A stretch of DNA of 64,000 nt from Fusibacter bizertensis (GTDB lineage Bacteria; Bacillota; Clostridia; Peptostreptococcales; Acidaminobacteraceae): positions 1-64,000 of the forward strand of contig NZ_JARYZI010000010.1 of NCBI RefSeq assembly GCF_029914245.1, written 5' to 3'. The notes under the pieces were generated by a model, which worked only from the letters and a program-made list of their open reading frames with translations, had not been told where the DNA came from and ran no database searches. Positions 1 through 11,927 of the stretch are shown here, piece after piece. The position numbers and the translations under genes are program-made. Within the stretch, counting starts at the first letter, position 1. Each line of letters starts with the position of its first letter.

Positions 1-5
1 TGCTT

Positions 6-11
6 TGTCAA
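6..11 (-). promoter_or_regulatory. -35 element of a divergent promoter, partner outside the window
   Basis: The minus strand reads TTGACA here, a perfect sigmaA -35 box, preceded on its upstream side by A-rich tracts (12-36) of the kind that act as UP elements. The matching -10 would lie beyond the left edge. Together with the promoter at 66-95 it forms a tandem arrangement typical of rRNA operons in Firmicutes. That an rRNA operon follows is inference; none of it is in the window. Confidence 0.45.
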
Positions 12-65
12 CACTTTTTTTAATTTCTTTTTTCATGTTAACCGCTCGCGTTAGGCGACTTGATA

Positions 66-95
66 ATAATACACTATATGACACCCTATCGTCAA
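66..95 (-). promoter_or_regulatory. Minus-strand sigmaA-type promoter, probable rrn P1
   Basis: On the minus strand TTGACG (90-95) and TATTAT (66-71) are separated by 18 bases. Transcription would run left out of the window through a GC-richer leader at about 40-60 and then the second -35 at 6-11. No open reading frame with a ribosome site follows it, which favours an RNA operon over a protein gene. Confidence 0.5.
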
Positions 96-99
96 CCCT

Positions 100-331
100 T
101 TAATTCACCTTTTTTTGTTAACTAATTGTAATATTGATAATATCATATACTTTCTATTTATATGAGGTAATTTCTATTATATAATGTACTATATAAAATA
201 ACATTAAGCTTATTATTATGTCTATATTATTTTCTATTACTATTAAATAGTAATATCAATTTTTATTCTTATTAAGTTGAGGACGTAATGGATTTATAAG
301 TTATATTGTAACTAGAATTTGGAGGATTTTT
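100..331. other. Intergenic region upstream of trpS
   Basis: About 230 very AT-rich bases. A TATAAT at 178-183 could be a -10 for trpS but no convincing -35 stands 16-18 bases before it. I looked for a T-box leader, common upstream of Firmicute trpS, and saw neither the conserved T-box sequence nor a terminator hairpin here. The trpS ribosome site GGAGG is at 321-325. Confidence 0.5.
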
Positions 332-1318
332 ATGAAACGGGTATTTTCTGGGGTTCAGCCTACTGGCCAGATACATCTAGGTAATTATATTACAATGAAA
401 AATTTTGTAAAACAACAAAACGATAAAGACTGTCTATACTGTGTTGTAGATATGCATTCCATCACTCTACCTCAAGATCCTGAAAAGCTTAAAAAAAGTA
501 CAATTGAATTGGCAGCTCTTTATATGGCGATTGGACTTGATCCTAAAAAAGTTACATTATTCATTCAGTCACAAGTTCCTGCACATGCAGAACTTGCGTG
601 GATTTTAAACTGCTTCTCTTATATGGGCGAGCTCAGTAGAATGACTCAATTTAAAGATAAATCTGCTGGAAAAGACATCGTGACAACAGGTCTCTTCACT
701 TATCCAGTTCTTATGGCTGCGGATATACTCTTATATGATACTAACTTTGTACCAGTAGGAAATGATCAGAAACAACATTTAGAGTTAGCTAGAGATATAG
801 CTCAGAGGTTTAACAATCGATTTGGGGAAACTTTTGTAGTCCCTGAACCAATGATTGCTAAAGTTGAAGAAGGGGCTAGAATCATGGCTTTAGATGATCC
901 AACTTTAAAGATGAGTAAAAGTAATCCTAACGAACATTCTAAAATTACTTTATTAGATTCACCTTCTCTAATTAAAAAATCAATTATGCGTGCCACTACA
1001 GATAGTGACATGTTGATTAAATATGACTTAACGAACAAACCTGGTGTAAGTAACTTACTCACCATATATTCTCAATTTTCAGGTTTAAGTATTGCAGAAT
1101 TAGAGGCTAAATATGAAGGTCTAGGCTATGGTGCTTTAAAGAAAGACTTAGTTGTTGTTGTCAATGATGAAATACTTAAGGTACAAAATGAATTCAATAG
1201 AATTATTGATAGCGGCGAAGTTTATGAAGTTCTAAGAGAAGGTCGAGAGCGTGCTCAAGAAATTTCTAATTCAGTACTTAATCGTGTCAAAGATAAAGTT
1301 GGATTCATAACGTATTAA
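332..1318 (+). CDS. trpS: Tryptophanyl-tRNA synthetase
   Basis: Class I aminoacyl-tRNA synthetase that charges tRNA-Trp with tryptophan in the cytosol. The 328-residue length is normal for the bacterial enzyme. The HIGH-type motif appears as HLGN near residues 15-18 after the family signature SGVQPTG, and the KMSKS loop is intact at residues 193-197. ATG at 332 follows GGAGG at 321-325. It is a single-gene unit ended by the hairpin at 1344-1388. It is the only gene left of the origin on the plus strand, so it is transcribed head-on to the presumed replication fork. Identification is secure. Confidence 0.97.
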   Translation: MKRVFSGVQPTGQIHLGNYITMKNFVKQQNDKDCLYCVVDMHSITLPQDPEKLKKSTIELAALYMAIGLDPKKVTLFIQSQVPAHAELAWILNCFSYMGELSRMTQFKDKSAGKDIVTTGLFTYPVLMAADILLYDTNFVPVGNDQKQHLELARDIAQRFNNRFGETFVVPEPMIAKVEEGARIMALDDPTLKMSKSNPNEHSKITLLDSPSLIKKSIMRATTDSDMLIKYDLTNKPGVSNLLTIYSQFSGLSIAELEAKYEGLGYGALKKDLVVVVNDEILKVQNEFNRIIDSGEVYEVLREGRERAQEISNSVLNRVKDKVGFITY

Positions 1319-1343
1319 ATGTATATATACCGAGTATTATAAA

Positions 1344-1388
1344 AAAGCCATAAATTCAATGTATAAGCAACATTGAATTTATGGCTTT
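1344..1388. terminator. Bidirectional terminator between trpS and the GGDEF-EAL gene
   Basis: An 18-bp perfect stem (1344-1361 with 1371-1388) with a 9-base loop. On the minus strand the stem is followed by a run of T (complement of the A run at 1341-1346), so it ends the leftward sigma-factor operon; on the plus strand the T-rich tail is weaker but it can also end trpS. Confidence 0.85.
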
Positions 1389-1401
1389 AATTTGTACTAG
1401 C

Positions 1402-4224
1402 TTATTGTTTATCTTGAAGACAAAGCTTGTTTAGGTCTTCAATCAATTCGATAATTTCATCCTCGTGTTTTGGTTTACTAAAATAATAACCCTGAACATA
1501 ATCAACTTTCATATTTTCACTTCTTTCAAGATATACCAAATCTTCAATACCTTCCGCAATAACACTAATATTAATTTTATGCGCAAAATCAACCACTGAT
1601 TCAAGTAAGTTATAGACATGCTCATTAGACATTGAATCTTTCATAATTGCCTTGTCAATTTTTATGTTGTTAATTGGTAATCTAATTAAGTTTTTAAATG
1701 ATGAATAACCAGTTCCAAAATCATCAAGAGATATACCTATCTTCTGATTTCTTAAATAAAAAAGCTTAGCTATAACATTTTCGTTCGATTCTAATGTAAT
1801 ACTTTCTGTTATTTCTAACAAAATGGACTCGTGAGCTAACTCATAGCGATCTATGATTGAAAGTACACGATTGACAAAATTGTCTTCCATTAATTGAATT
1901 ACTGAAATATTCACAGACATAGTCATATTACAAGACAACTGTTTGTTTAAATTAGAGATAAATTGGCAAGCTTTTTCTAAAACGATAAGACCTATTTCAT
2001 TGATTAAACCTGTCTTTTCTGTCAATGGTATAAACTGATCTGGCATTATAAACCCAAGTGCTTTTGAGTTCCATCTAATTAAGGCTTCAAAACCTTTAAT
2101 ATTCCTATTTTTAATACTCATTATTGGTTGATAGTAAACTTCAAACTCATCCAAATCAATCGCAGTACGCAAGTAATTTTCAAAATTCATCTCATTAATT
2201 GCATTTTGTTTAATGTTGTTATCAAAAAAATAATAACTCTTTTTAAGAACTCTTCTTGCATGATACATAGCAATATCAGCATTTTGTATCAGTTGTTCAA
2301 TTTCACAACCATCTTTAGGGAAAATCGTTATTCCGATACTTGCAGTTATTTTAAGAATACTCGTATTAATAATAAATGGGGTTTCTACAGCTTTACATAT
2401 TGTTGTAACACATTGTTTAATCTGATCTTTCTCATCAATTCCATCTAGTAAAATTATAAATTCATTTCCACTATACCTTGCAACTATTGATTTATCATAA
2501 TTTTTAACTACATCTGAGAGTCTTTCAGAAAACTGCCTCAGAATTTCATCTCCAAAACTATGACCATGAATATCATTGATATACTTAAAATTATCTATAT
2601 CAAGTAAAAGCAAAGCACCATTCATTCCACTTTCAAAATAATCTTTATAATTTTCTTCAAAATATGCGCGATTGTGCAATTTAGTTAATGTATCTCTATA
2701 AGCCATATTTTGTATTTTTAATTCATATTGCTTTCTTGAAGTGATATTTTGATGTGACCCAGACATACTTACAAAAACACCATTTTTATATTTTGATATT
2801 CCAACAGCTTCAATCCAAATGTATGTTCCAGACTTAGTTAAAATTCTATATTCAATTCTATAATTATCAATTTTTCCATCTTTATATAGTTTAAGTTTAT
2901 TTTCTACTAATTGTCGTTCCTCAGGATGAATTAAGTTAAACCAAGATTTCAATGTTGACTTACTAATATCTATATCGAAATTATCATACCAAGATGGAGT
3001 TAGGTAATTGATAGAGCCATCTTTATCAATATCCCACAAGCCTTCCTCTGATGCTTCAAAAATTGACTTATACCGTTGCTCACTTTCTTCTATAAAGATT
3101 TTATTTTCATAGAGTAAATCATATTGCTCTTGAAGCGTTTCTTCAGAAGCATATAATTCTTCATACAAAGCTTGCATTTCTATATTTTTTTCATTTATGC
3201 TACTCATCATAGAGTTAAAACCATTCACTAATACAGCAACTTCAAAGTCATTTGATTCAGCTTCACATTGTAGATCGAAATTTCCATCTTCAACTTTTTC
3301 CATAGTTCCGACAATGGATAATATTGGATTAACAATTTTATCTGAGTACTTAACGGCAATCCTTTCAGCAAATACAACCACCATAATCGTAATAAATGTA
3401 ATTAGGAAAAACATAAACAACATCGACTCTAAAATTTCTTTTTGACTAATTGCACCAATAATGACGATATCCATACCATCAATCTTTTGACTGATATAAA
3501 GATAATTTGAATCATGACTTTCTTTGTTTTCAAGTATTTGTGAAAATGACACAGAACTGATATTTGTCTCATCCCAATTTTTAGCAAGTAAATCAGCATC
3601 TTTCGAAGCCAAAATATTACCAGATCCACTCACTATTGTAATAAACCCATTATTTCCAATTTTTTCGCTTTTTACTATATTTGTAATTTCAGACAATAAA
3701 ATATCCACACCAATAACCATATTGTCATTAACTCTTTTAGAAGCTGTAATTGTAAATTCACCAGTACCATGATCTACATATGGTTCAGTCCAGTTTATTT
3801 TTTCAGGTTCTTCTATCGAATTAACGTACCATGGTCTAATGCGTGGATCATAATCCTTTGCTACATATCGCTTAGGAAACAAAAAGAAATCTCCATTTGA
3901 GTTTCCAATAAACAAAGTGTTTGCACTACTAATGTTTTTAATGAAAATCTCTAGAGATTTATTAATTAAGGATTCATCTTTTATATTAATTTGCGAATTT
4001 AAAAAACTATCATATGATGATAGTGCATTTTCTGAATCTTTGAATGTGGTTTCCAATATTAAATTTGTTAAATTTATAACACCCGCAGCTTCATGACTAT
4101 ACTTTTCGCTTATTTGAGTGTAAGTGAAAATATAAAATAAAACGCCTGAAATTAATGCAAAGGAAATTATGATCCGTGTGATTAGTTTTCTAATTTTATT
4201 TTGTATGCCATTTTTTTCAAACAT
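1402..4224 (-). CDS. Membrane sensor with Cache, HAMP, PAS, GGDEF and EAL domains
   Basis: A 940-residue c-di-GMP signalling protein. Order: transmembrane helix about 13-35, extracytoplasmic Cache-type sensor about 40-260, second helix about 265-288, HAMP about 290-345, short coiled coil, PAS about 385-500, GGDEF about 515-670, EAL about 685-930. The GGDEF signature reads SGNEF near residue 584, so cyclase activity is doubtful. The EAL half looks intact: EALIRW near 713, DDFGTGYSSF near 836, then IAEGIE and QGYYFSKP, as in active c-di-GMP phosphodiesterases. The start is taken as ATG at 4224; a TTG directly precedes it at 4227. It lies 12 bases after the sigma gene stop, so it is the last gene of the rsbV-rsbW-sigma operon. 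Net activity as phosphodiesterase is inference. Confidence 0.9.
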   Translation of the reverse strand: MFEKNGIQNKIRKLITRIIISFALISGVLFYIFTYTQISEKYSHEAAGVINLTNLILETTFKDSENALSSYDSFLNSQINIKDESLINKSLEIFIKNISSANTLFIGNSNGDFFLFPKRYVAKDYDPRIRPWYVNSIEEPEKINWTEPYVDHGTGEFTITASKRVNDNMVIGVDILLSEITNIVKSEKIGNNGFITIVSGSGNILASKDADLLAKNWDETNISSVSFSQILENKESHDSNYLYISQKIDGMDIVIIGAISQKEILESMLFMFFLITFITIMVVVFAERIAVKYSDKIVNPILSIVGTMEKVEDGNFDLQCEAESNDFEVAVLVNGFNSMMSSINEKNIEMQALYEELYASEETLQEQYDLLYENKIFIEESEQRYKSIFEASEEGLWDIDKDGSINYLTPSWYDNFDIDISKSTLKSWFNLIHPEERQLVENKLKLYKDGKIDNYRIEYRILTKSGTYIWIEAVGISKYKNGVFVSMSGSHQNITSRKQYELKIQNMAYRDTLTKLHNRAYFEENYKDYFESGMNGALLLLDIDNFKYINDIHGHSFGDEILRQFSERLSDVVKNYDKSIVARYSGNEFIILLDGIDEKDQIKQCVTTICKAVETPFIINTSILKITASIGITIFPKDGCEIEQLIQNADIAMYHARRVLKKSYYFFDNNIKQNAINEMNFENYLRTAIDLDEFEVYYQPIMSIKNRNIKGFEALIRWNSKALGFIMPDQFIPLTEKTGLINEIGLIVLEKACQFISNLNKQLSCNMTMSVNISVIQLMEDNFVNRVLSIIDRYELAHESILLEITESITLESNENVIAKLFYLRNQKIGISLDDFGTGYSSFKNLIRLPINNIKIDKAIMKDSMSNEHVYNLLESVVDFAHKINISVIAEGIEDLVYLERSENMKVDYVQGYYFSKPKHEDEIIELIEDLNKLCLQDKQ

Positions 4225-4236
4225 CAATTCACCAAA

Positions 4237-5040
4237 TTAAATATCATTTAATTTTATTAACTCTTTTCGGAATTTCTTGATAATTTTTTTCTCCATTCTT
4301 GAAACTGTCATTTGAGACACATTTAATTCATCAGCAACTTGAATTTGAGTTTTATTTTCAAAAAATCGGTCATTAACAATTTTTATCTCAACTTCATTCA
4401 ATTTTTTAAGGCACATATTAATAAAATCTCGATTTTCAATAATATCGAAATATTTATCATCTCTGCCTATAATGTCTTGAAGTTGGATATCTTTATCATC
4501 ACCAGATGCATCATACGTTAAATCTAAAGATTTTGGTGTATAAACTTGAGACGCTTCCATTGCTTCAATAACCTCTTCTTCAGTTACATTAAGATATAGC
4601 GCAATGTCACTAACTTTTGGAATACGTTGTAAATCTTGCTGTAATTTCGCTTTAGCCAAGTTTATTTTTTTAGATAATTCCTGTATACGTCTAGGAACTC
4701 TTACTGCCCATCCTTTATCTCTGAAATATTTCTTGATTTCACCAATAATTGTTGGTGTAGCAAAACTCGAGAACTCAAAACCTCTATCAACATCAAATCT
4801 TTCAATCGCATAGATCAATCCAAGTGACGCAACTTGATAGATATCCTCATAATCAATACCCTTATTGATATACTTTTTTGCCAAAATTTCAGTAATATAC
4901 ATGTGACGCTTGATCAGTTCATTTCTAATGGCAATATCCCTATTATTTTTATATAGATTAAAAAGGTCTTTAGTACCAAGTGATAGAAATTCATTGTTTA
5001 AAGAACCTTCATCTTTTATGATTATTTGCTTTTTTTTCAT
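4237..5040 (-). CDS. Alternative sigma factor of the SigB/SigF family
   Basis: About 267 residues. Region 2 is seen around residues 45-120, including the family stretch EIKKYFRDKGWAVRVPRRI at its end; regions 3 and 4 follow, with a helix-turn-helix TQIQVADELNVSQMTVSRM near 230-250. It should direct RNA polymerase to a stress or developmental regulon when freed from its anti-sigma factor. The order antagonist-anti-sigma-sigma is that of rsbV-rsbW-sigB in Bacillus and of the spoIIA operon; which of the two it corresponds to cannot be settled by eye. ATG 5040 is preferred over 5046 because AGGGG (5050-5054) is then 9 bases away rather than 3. Confidence 0.93.
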   Translation of the reverse strand: MKKKQIIIKDEGSLNNEFLSLGTKDLFNLYKNNRDIAIRNELIKRHMYITEILAKKYINKGIDYEDIYQVASLGLIYAIERFDVDRGFEFSSFATPTIIGEIKKYFRDKGWAVRVPRRIQELSKKINLAKAKLQQDLQRIPKVSDIALYLNVTEEEVIEAMEASQVYTPKSLDLTYDASGDDKDIQLQDIIGRDDKYFDIIENRDFINMCLKKLNEVEIKIVNDRFFENKTQIQVADELNVSQMTVSRMEKKIIKKFRKELIKLNDI

Positions 5041-5070
5041 GAACATCAGCCCCTAACCGAAGAAGAACAT

Positions 5071-5469
5071 TTATTCAACGATCTTACTCATTATAATTTT
5101 TGTACCTTGACCTTCGCTTGTTTCAATCTCTACACTATCCATTAATGATTTTATTATAAAAAGACCTAGTCCACTCTCTTGTAATTCTTCAGCCTCAGGT
5201 TTTTTGTATTTTTCAATACTGAATCCTTTACCATGATCAATAACTTCAATCGTTAAATTATCGCTAAGCTTAATAAATTCAAGTTTATATGTTTCATCAG
5301 AACCAGAGTGTAAAATAGCATTGTTACATGCTTCGCCAACAGCCAATTTAATATCTTCAATTGTTTCGATATCAAACCCCATTTGATTGGCAACGAAAGA
5401 TGCCGTCAACCGTGCAACACTTACGTATTCAGGTTTACTGGGCAATGACATATTAATTGATTCCCTCAT
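5071..5469 (-). CDS. rsbW: Anti-sigma factor, serine kinase of the RsbW/SpoIIAB type
   Basis: A 132-residue GHKL-fold kinase. The ATP-binding N box (EACNNAILHS, about 47-56), G1 box (DHGKGF, about 78-83) and G2 box (GLGLFIIK, about 99-106) are all visible. In this family it binds the sigma factor and phosphorylates the antagonist protein on a serine, and both partners are encoded on either side (gaps of 20 and 30 bases). Ribosome site AAGGTGG precedes ATG 5469. Gene symbol is given by family and context; SpoIIAB is the alternative name. Confidence 0.92.
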   Translation of the reverse strand: MRESINMSLPSKPEYVSVARLTASFVANQMGFDIETIEDIKLAVGEACNNAILHSGSDETYKLEFIKLSDNLTIEVIDHGKGFSIEKYKKPEAEELQESGLGLFIIKSLMDSVEIETSEGQGTKIIMSKIVE

Positions 5470-5489
5470 TTCTTATTCCACCTTTACAA

Positions 5490-5807
5490 TTAATTACGAA
5501 TCGAAAAAATTCTATCTAGCCCAGTTAATGTAAATATTTTTAAAATACTAGGCTTTAGCTTTTCAAAATGAACCGTGTTATTATTGATTTTTACATTTTT
5601 ATAGAAACTAATTAATACGCCTAATCCAGTACTGTCAATATATTCAAGATTTTCACATTTGAATACAAAATCCGATTGTCTTTTGTCATTTAGTTGAATC
5701 AATTCATCTTTAAGTGCAGCTTTAGAATTGATATCTACTTCGCCGATTAGTTCAACTTCCCAGCTTTTTTCTGACTCATTATAATTGGTATTTAATCTTA
5801 AAGACAT
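5490..5807 (-). CDS. rsbV: Anti-sigma factor antagonist (STAS domain, RsbV/SpoIIAA type)
   Basis: A 105-residue single STAS domain. The phosphorylation loop DSTGLGVL carries Ser59, the residue that RsbW-type kinases phosphorylate. Unphosphorylated, the protein would capture the anti-sigma factor and release sigma. It is the first gene of the four-gene operon with a strong ribosome site (GGGGG at 5816-5820). No RsbU/SpoIIE-type phosphatase that would reset Ser59 is encoded in the window, so the input signal must come from elsewhere. Confidence 0.93.
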   Translation of the reverse strand: MSLRLNTNYNESEKSWEVELIGEVDINSKAALKDELIQLNDKRQSDFVFKCENLEYIDSTGLGVLISFYKNVKINNNTVHFEKLKPSILKIFTLTGLDRIFSIRN

Positions 5808-5901
5808 TAAATAATCCCCCTTTTAATTGTTCCAAATAAAGATGAAACAGCTATACTTGAAAACATTATACACTAAAACTTGATAATAATTTATAAAATT
5901 T

Positions 5902-5941
5902 GGAAAATTGAATTGTCGATTTCTCAAGAATTCAATTTTCC
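5902..5941 (-). terminator. Terminator-like hairpin after gyrA
   Basis: A perfect 13-bp inverted repeat (5902-5914 with 5929-5941) with a 14-base loop lies about 30 bases past the gyrA stop, followed on the minus strand by an AT-rich but not uniform T tail. It separates the dnaA-gyrA group from the sigma operon. A TATAAT on the minus strand at 5865-5870 could be the -10 of rsbV; no clear -35 was found. Confidence 0.6.
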
Positions 5942-5971
5942 AACTACAAATTAACTATGATAAAAATAGAT

Positions 5972-8611
5972 TTAGTTGTCTTCAGAATCAGATTCATTAG
6001 AATCAATTTCTTCTAAATTTTTAATTTTTTCTAGATCTTCAACTTCTTCAATTTCTTCAACTTCTACTATTGCTTCTGAAGAAGTATTTTCAACCACTGT
6101 GATCTCATCATCTTCATCATCATGTTCTTCTAATTTTGCAAGTGATACCAATTTAGTATTTTCATCAACTCTCATTACCCTTACACCAGAAGTAATTCTT
6201 CCTGTAACTGAAATATCAGCTACCTTAATTCTGATCAACACACCACTGTCATTGATAATCATTAAATCATCAGAATCTTCTACTACCAGTGCACCAATTA
6301 AGTTTCCGGTTTTACTGTTGAGGTTATAAGTAATTATTCCTTTTCCACCTCTTGTTTGCTGTCTATATTCTTTAAGTAGCGTTCTCTTACCATAACCAAA
6401 CTCAGATACAACCAATAACTTAGCATGATCTTTAACAACTTCCATATCTATAACATAATCTGCGCCAGTTAAGTTAATAGCTCTCACGCCGGTAGCAGTT
6501 CTTCCCATTGCTCTTACATCATTTTCATGGAATCTTATAGATTTACCTTTAGTTGTTATCACAATTAAGTCGTTATCACCTGTTGTTCTCTTAACTGAAA
6601 TTAATTGATCATTTTCTTTAAGATTAATGGCAATCAAACCTGATTTTCTTGAAGTGTCAAATTGACTAACTGCTGTTTTCTTAATAACACCATATTTTGT
6701 ACATAAAGTTAAATAACCTTCTTCAAAGTTTTTAACTGGTACAACAGCATTAACTTTTTCTTCACTTTCAAGTGGTAAAAGATTAATAATTGCTGTTCCT
6801 TTAGAAATTCTCGATCCATCAGGAATCATATATGCTTTTAAACGATATACCTTCCCAAAATTAGTAAAGAATAACAGATAATCGTGTGTAGAAGTTGTAT
6901 AGATCTCTTTAACAAAATCTTCTTCTCTAGTTGAAAGACCTGTTTTACCTCTTCCACCTCTTTTTTGTGACACATACTCACCTGTTGAAACTCTTTTTAT
7001 ATAACCTGCATGTGTTAAAGTAATAATAACTTCATCTTCATCAATTAAGTCTTCATAGTCAATTTCATCAGGATTAATACTAATTTCTGTTCTTCTTTCA
7101 TCACCATAAGCTTTTTTAATTCTGAGTAAATCTTCTTTGATTATATCTAAAAGTAGCTGTTCATTCGCTAAAAGTTCATTGAGATAATCGATAAGTTTTA
7201 ATAGTTCACTGTACTCATTCTCAATTTTCTCTCTTTCAAGACCTTGTAATCTTCTAAGCCTCATATCAACAATTGCTTTAGCTTGAATTTCAGATAAATC
7301 AAATTTTTCAATCAACTTAAGTTCAGCATTACTGTAAGAACTTCTGATAATCCTTATAATCTCATCAATATTATCAATTGCAATTCTAAGTCCTTCCAAA
7401 ATATGTGCTCTATCTTTGGCTTTTTTCAAATCATAAATAACACGTCTTCTCTCAACAACCTTTTGATGTTCAAGATAAGCATCTAACATTTCTTTGATGT
7501 TCATGACTTTTGGTTCACCATCATGTAAAGCTAACATAATGATACTATACGAAATTTGAAGTTGGCTATTTTTATAAAGTTGATTGATCATGATATTAGG
7601 ATTAATATCTTTTCTAAGTTCTATAACGATACGTATACCATTTCTGTTACTTTCATCTCTTAAATCTGTAATACCTTCAATTCTCTTGTTTTTAACAAGT
7701 TCTGCAATTCCTTCAATCATTTTAGACTTATTGACTTGATATGGAATTTCAGTAATGATAATGCGACTTTTCCCATTTTTCATTTCTTCTATTTCAGATT
7801 TTGATCTTAGAATAACACGTCCACGACCTGTTCTATATGCTCTTTTTATCCCTTCAACGCCCATAATTTCAGCACCAGTTGGAAAATCTGGTCCCTTAAC
7901 ACATTCCATAATGTCATAAACATCAGACTCTGGATCATCAATCAATTTAATTACACCATCTATGATTTCACCTAAATTATGAGGTGGAATAGATGTTGCC
8001 ATACCAACTGCGATACCGTTAGAGCCGTTGATGAGAAGATTTGGAAATCTACTTGGTAATACAACTGGTTCTTTTTCAGATTCATCAAAGTTAGGTGTAA
8101 AATCTACAGTCTCTTTGTCAATGTCTCTTAATAATTCTCCAGATAATCTTGCCATTCTTGCTTCAGTATAACGCATTGCTGCAGCGCCATCTCCATCGAT
8201 AGAACCAAAGTTTCCATGACCATCAATAAGAGGATATCTCATGGAAAAATCTTGTGCAAATCTTACCAAAGCACCATAGATAGAAGAGTCCCCATGTGGA
8301 TGGTATTTACCCATTACTTCACCGACAATACGTGCCGACTTTCTATGTTGCTTATCATGCGTAAAATTAAGCTCACTCATTGCATATAATATTCTTCTAT
8401 GAACAGGCTTAAGTCCATCTCTAACATCAGGAAGCGCCCTTGATACGATTACACTCATCGCATAGTCCATATAAGATTTTTTCATTTCGTCCATAACATC
8501 AACTAATAAAATAGTTTGATTGCTATTTATCGTTTCATTGATATCATCTGAAGAATCTTCATATGATGTTTCAACTATTTCGTCATCAAAATCTTTTTGA
8601 TCATCACTCAA
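5972..8611 (-). CDS. gyrA: DNA gyrase subunit A
   Basis: Breakage-reunion subunit of gyrase, which introduces negative supercoils. 879 residues. The catalytic tyrosine is Tyr148 in RYTEARM. The GyrA box appears as QKRGGRG in the C-terminal propeller, identifying gyrase rather than topoisomerase IV. Two unusual features: an acidic N-terminal extension of about 33 residues before the usual start of the domain, and a Glu/Asp-rich tail of about 45 residues. In the quinolone region the motif HGDSSIYG has Gly113 where E. coli has Asp87. The start is TTG at 8611 with GGAGG 8 bases away (8620-8624); the gap to gyrB is 12 bases. Confidence 0.97.
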   Translation of the reverse strand: MSDDQKDFDDEIVETSYEDSSDDINETINSNQTILLVDVMDEMKKSYMDYAMSVIVSRALPDVRDGLKPVHRRILYAMSELNFTHDKQHRKSARIVGEVMGKYHPHGDSSIYGALVRFAQDFSMRYPLIDGHGNFGSIDGDGAAAMRYTEARMARLSGELLRDIDKETVDFTPNFDESEKEPVVLPSRFPNLLINGSNGIAVGMATSIPPHNLGEIIDGVIKLIDDPESDVYDIMECVKGPDFPTGAEIMGVEGIKRAYRTGRGRVILRSKSEIEEMKNGKSRIIITEIPYQVNKSKMIEGIAELVKNKRIEGITDLRDESNRNGIRIVIELRKDINPNIMINQLYKNSQLQISYSIIMLALHDGEPKVMNIKEMLDAYLEHQKVVERRRVIYDLKKAKDRAHILEGLRIAIDNIDEIIRIIRSSYSNAELKLIEKFDLSEIQAKAIVDMRLRRLQGLEREKIENEYSELLKLIDYLNELLANEQLLLDIIKEDLLRIKKAYGDERRTEISINPDEIDYEDLIDEDEVIITLTHAGYIKRVSTGEYVSQKRGGRGKTGLSTREEDFVKEIYTTSTHDYLLFFTNFGKVYRLKAYMIPDGSRISKGTAIINLLPLESEEKVNAVVPVKNFEEGYLTLCTKYGVIKKTAVSQFDTSRKSGLIAINLKENDQLISVKRTTGDNDLIVITTKGKSIRFHENDVRAMGRTATGVRAINLTGADYVIDMEVVKDHAKLLVVSEFGYGKRTLLKEYRQQTRGGKGIITYNLNSKTGNLIGALVVEDSDDLMIINDSGVLIRIKVADISVTGRITSGVRVMRVDENTKLVSLAKLEEHDDEDDEITVVENTSSEAIVEVEEIEEVEDLEKIKNLEEIDSNESDSEDN

Positions 8612-8623
8612 AATTAATTCCTC

Positions 8624-11660
<3,037 letters not shown>

Positions 11661-11667
11661 TTTTGTA

Positions 11668-11910
11668 TCAACCTTTTTTTATGATTTTAAGCTTGAATTT
11701 TTCAACATCGCCATCATCTGTAGGTAAATTAATCTCCACCATATCATCATGCGTTATTTTTTTACCACGCTGCGTACATACTTTGCCATTTACTAAAACG
11801 TATTCTTCTGCAATTATGAGTTTGGCAAATCCACCTGAATCAGCTATTTCAGCGAATTTTAACAATTGATCTAATTTTATATATTCAGACTCAATAAATA
11901 CTTTTTTCAT
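11668..11910 (-). CDS. S4-domain RNA-binding protein (YaaA/RlbA type)
   Basis: 80 residues with an S4 fold: KLDQLLKFAEIADSGGFAK, then VLVNGKVCTQRGKKI, the usual RNA-binding surface. The family occurs between dnaN and recF in most Firmicutes and has been linked to ribosome assembly. Position and length match this family exactly. Gaps of 17 bases to dnaN and 7 to recF show operon membership. Confidence 0.93.
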   Translation of the reverse strand: MKKVFIESEYIKLDQLLKFAEIADSGGFAKLIIAEEYVLVNGKVCTQRGKKITHDDMVEINLPTDDGDVEKFKLKIIKKG

Positions 11911-11927
11911 CTAATTATCCTCAGTTT

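Noticed and set aside
1-37. Minus-strand frame beginning ATGAAAAAAGAAATT at 37
   Set aside because: No ribosome site before it, and it overlaps the -35/A-tract of a strong promoter; an RNA-operon leader explains the sequence better.
120-331. T-box riboswitch before trpS
   Set aside because: No conserved T-box sequence, specifier stem or terminator hairpin.
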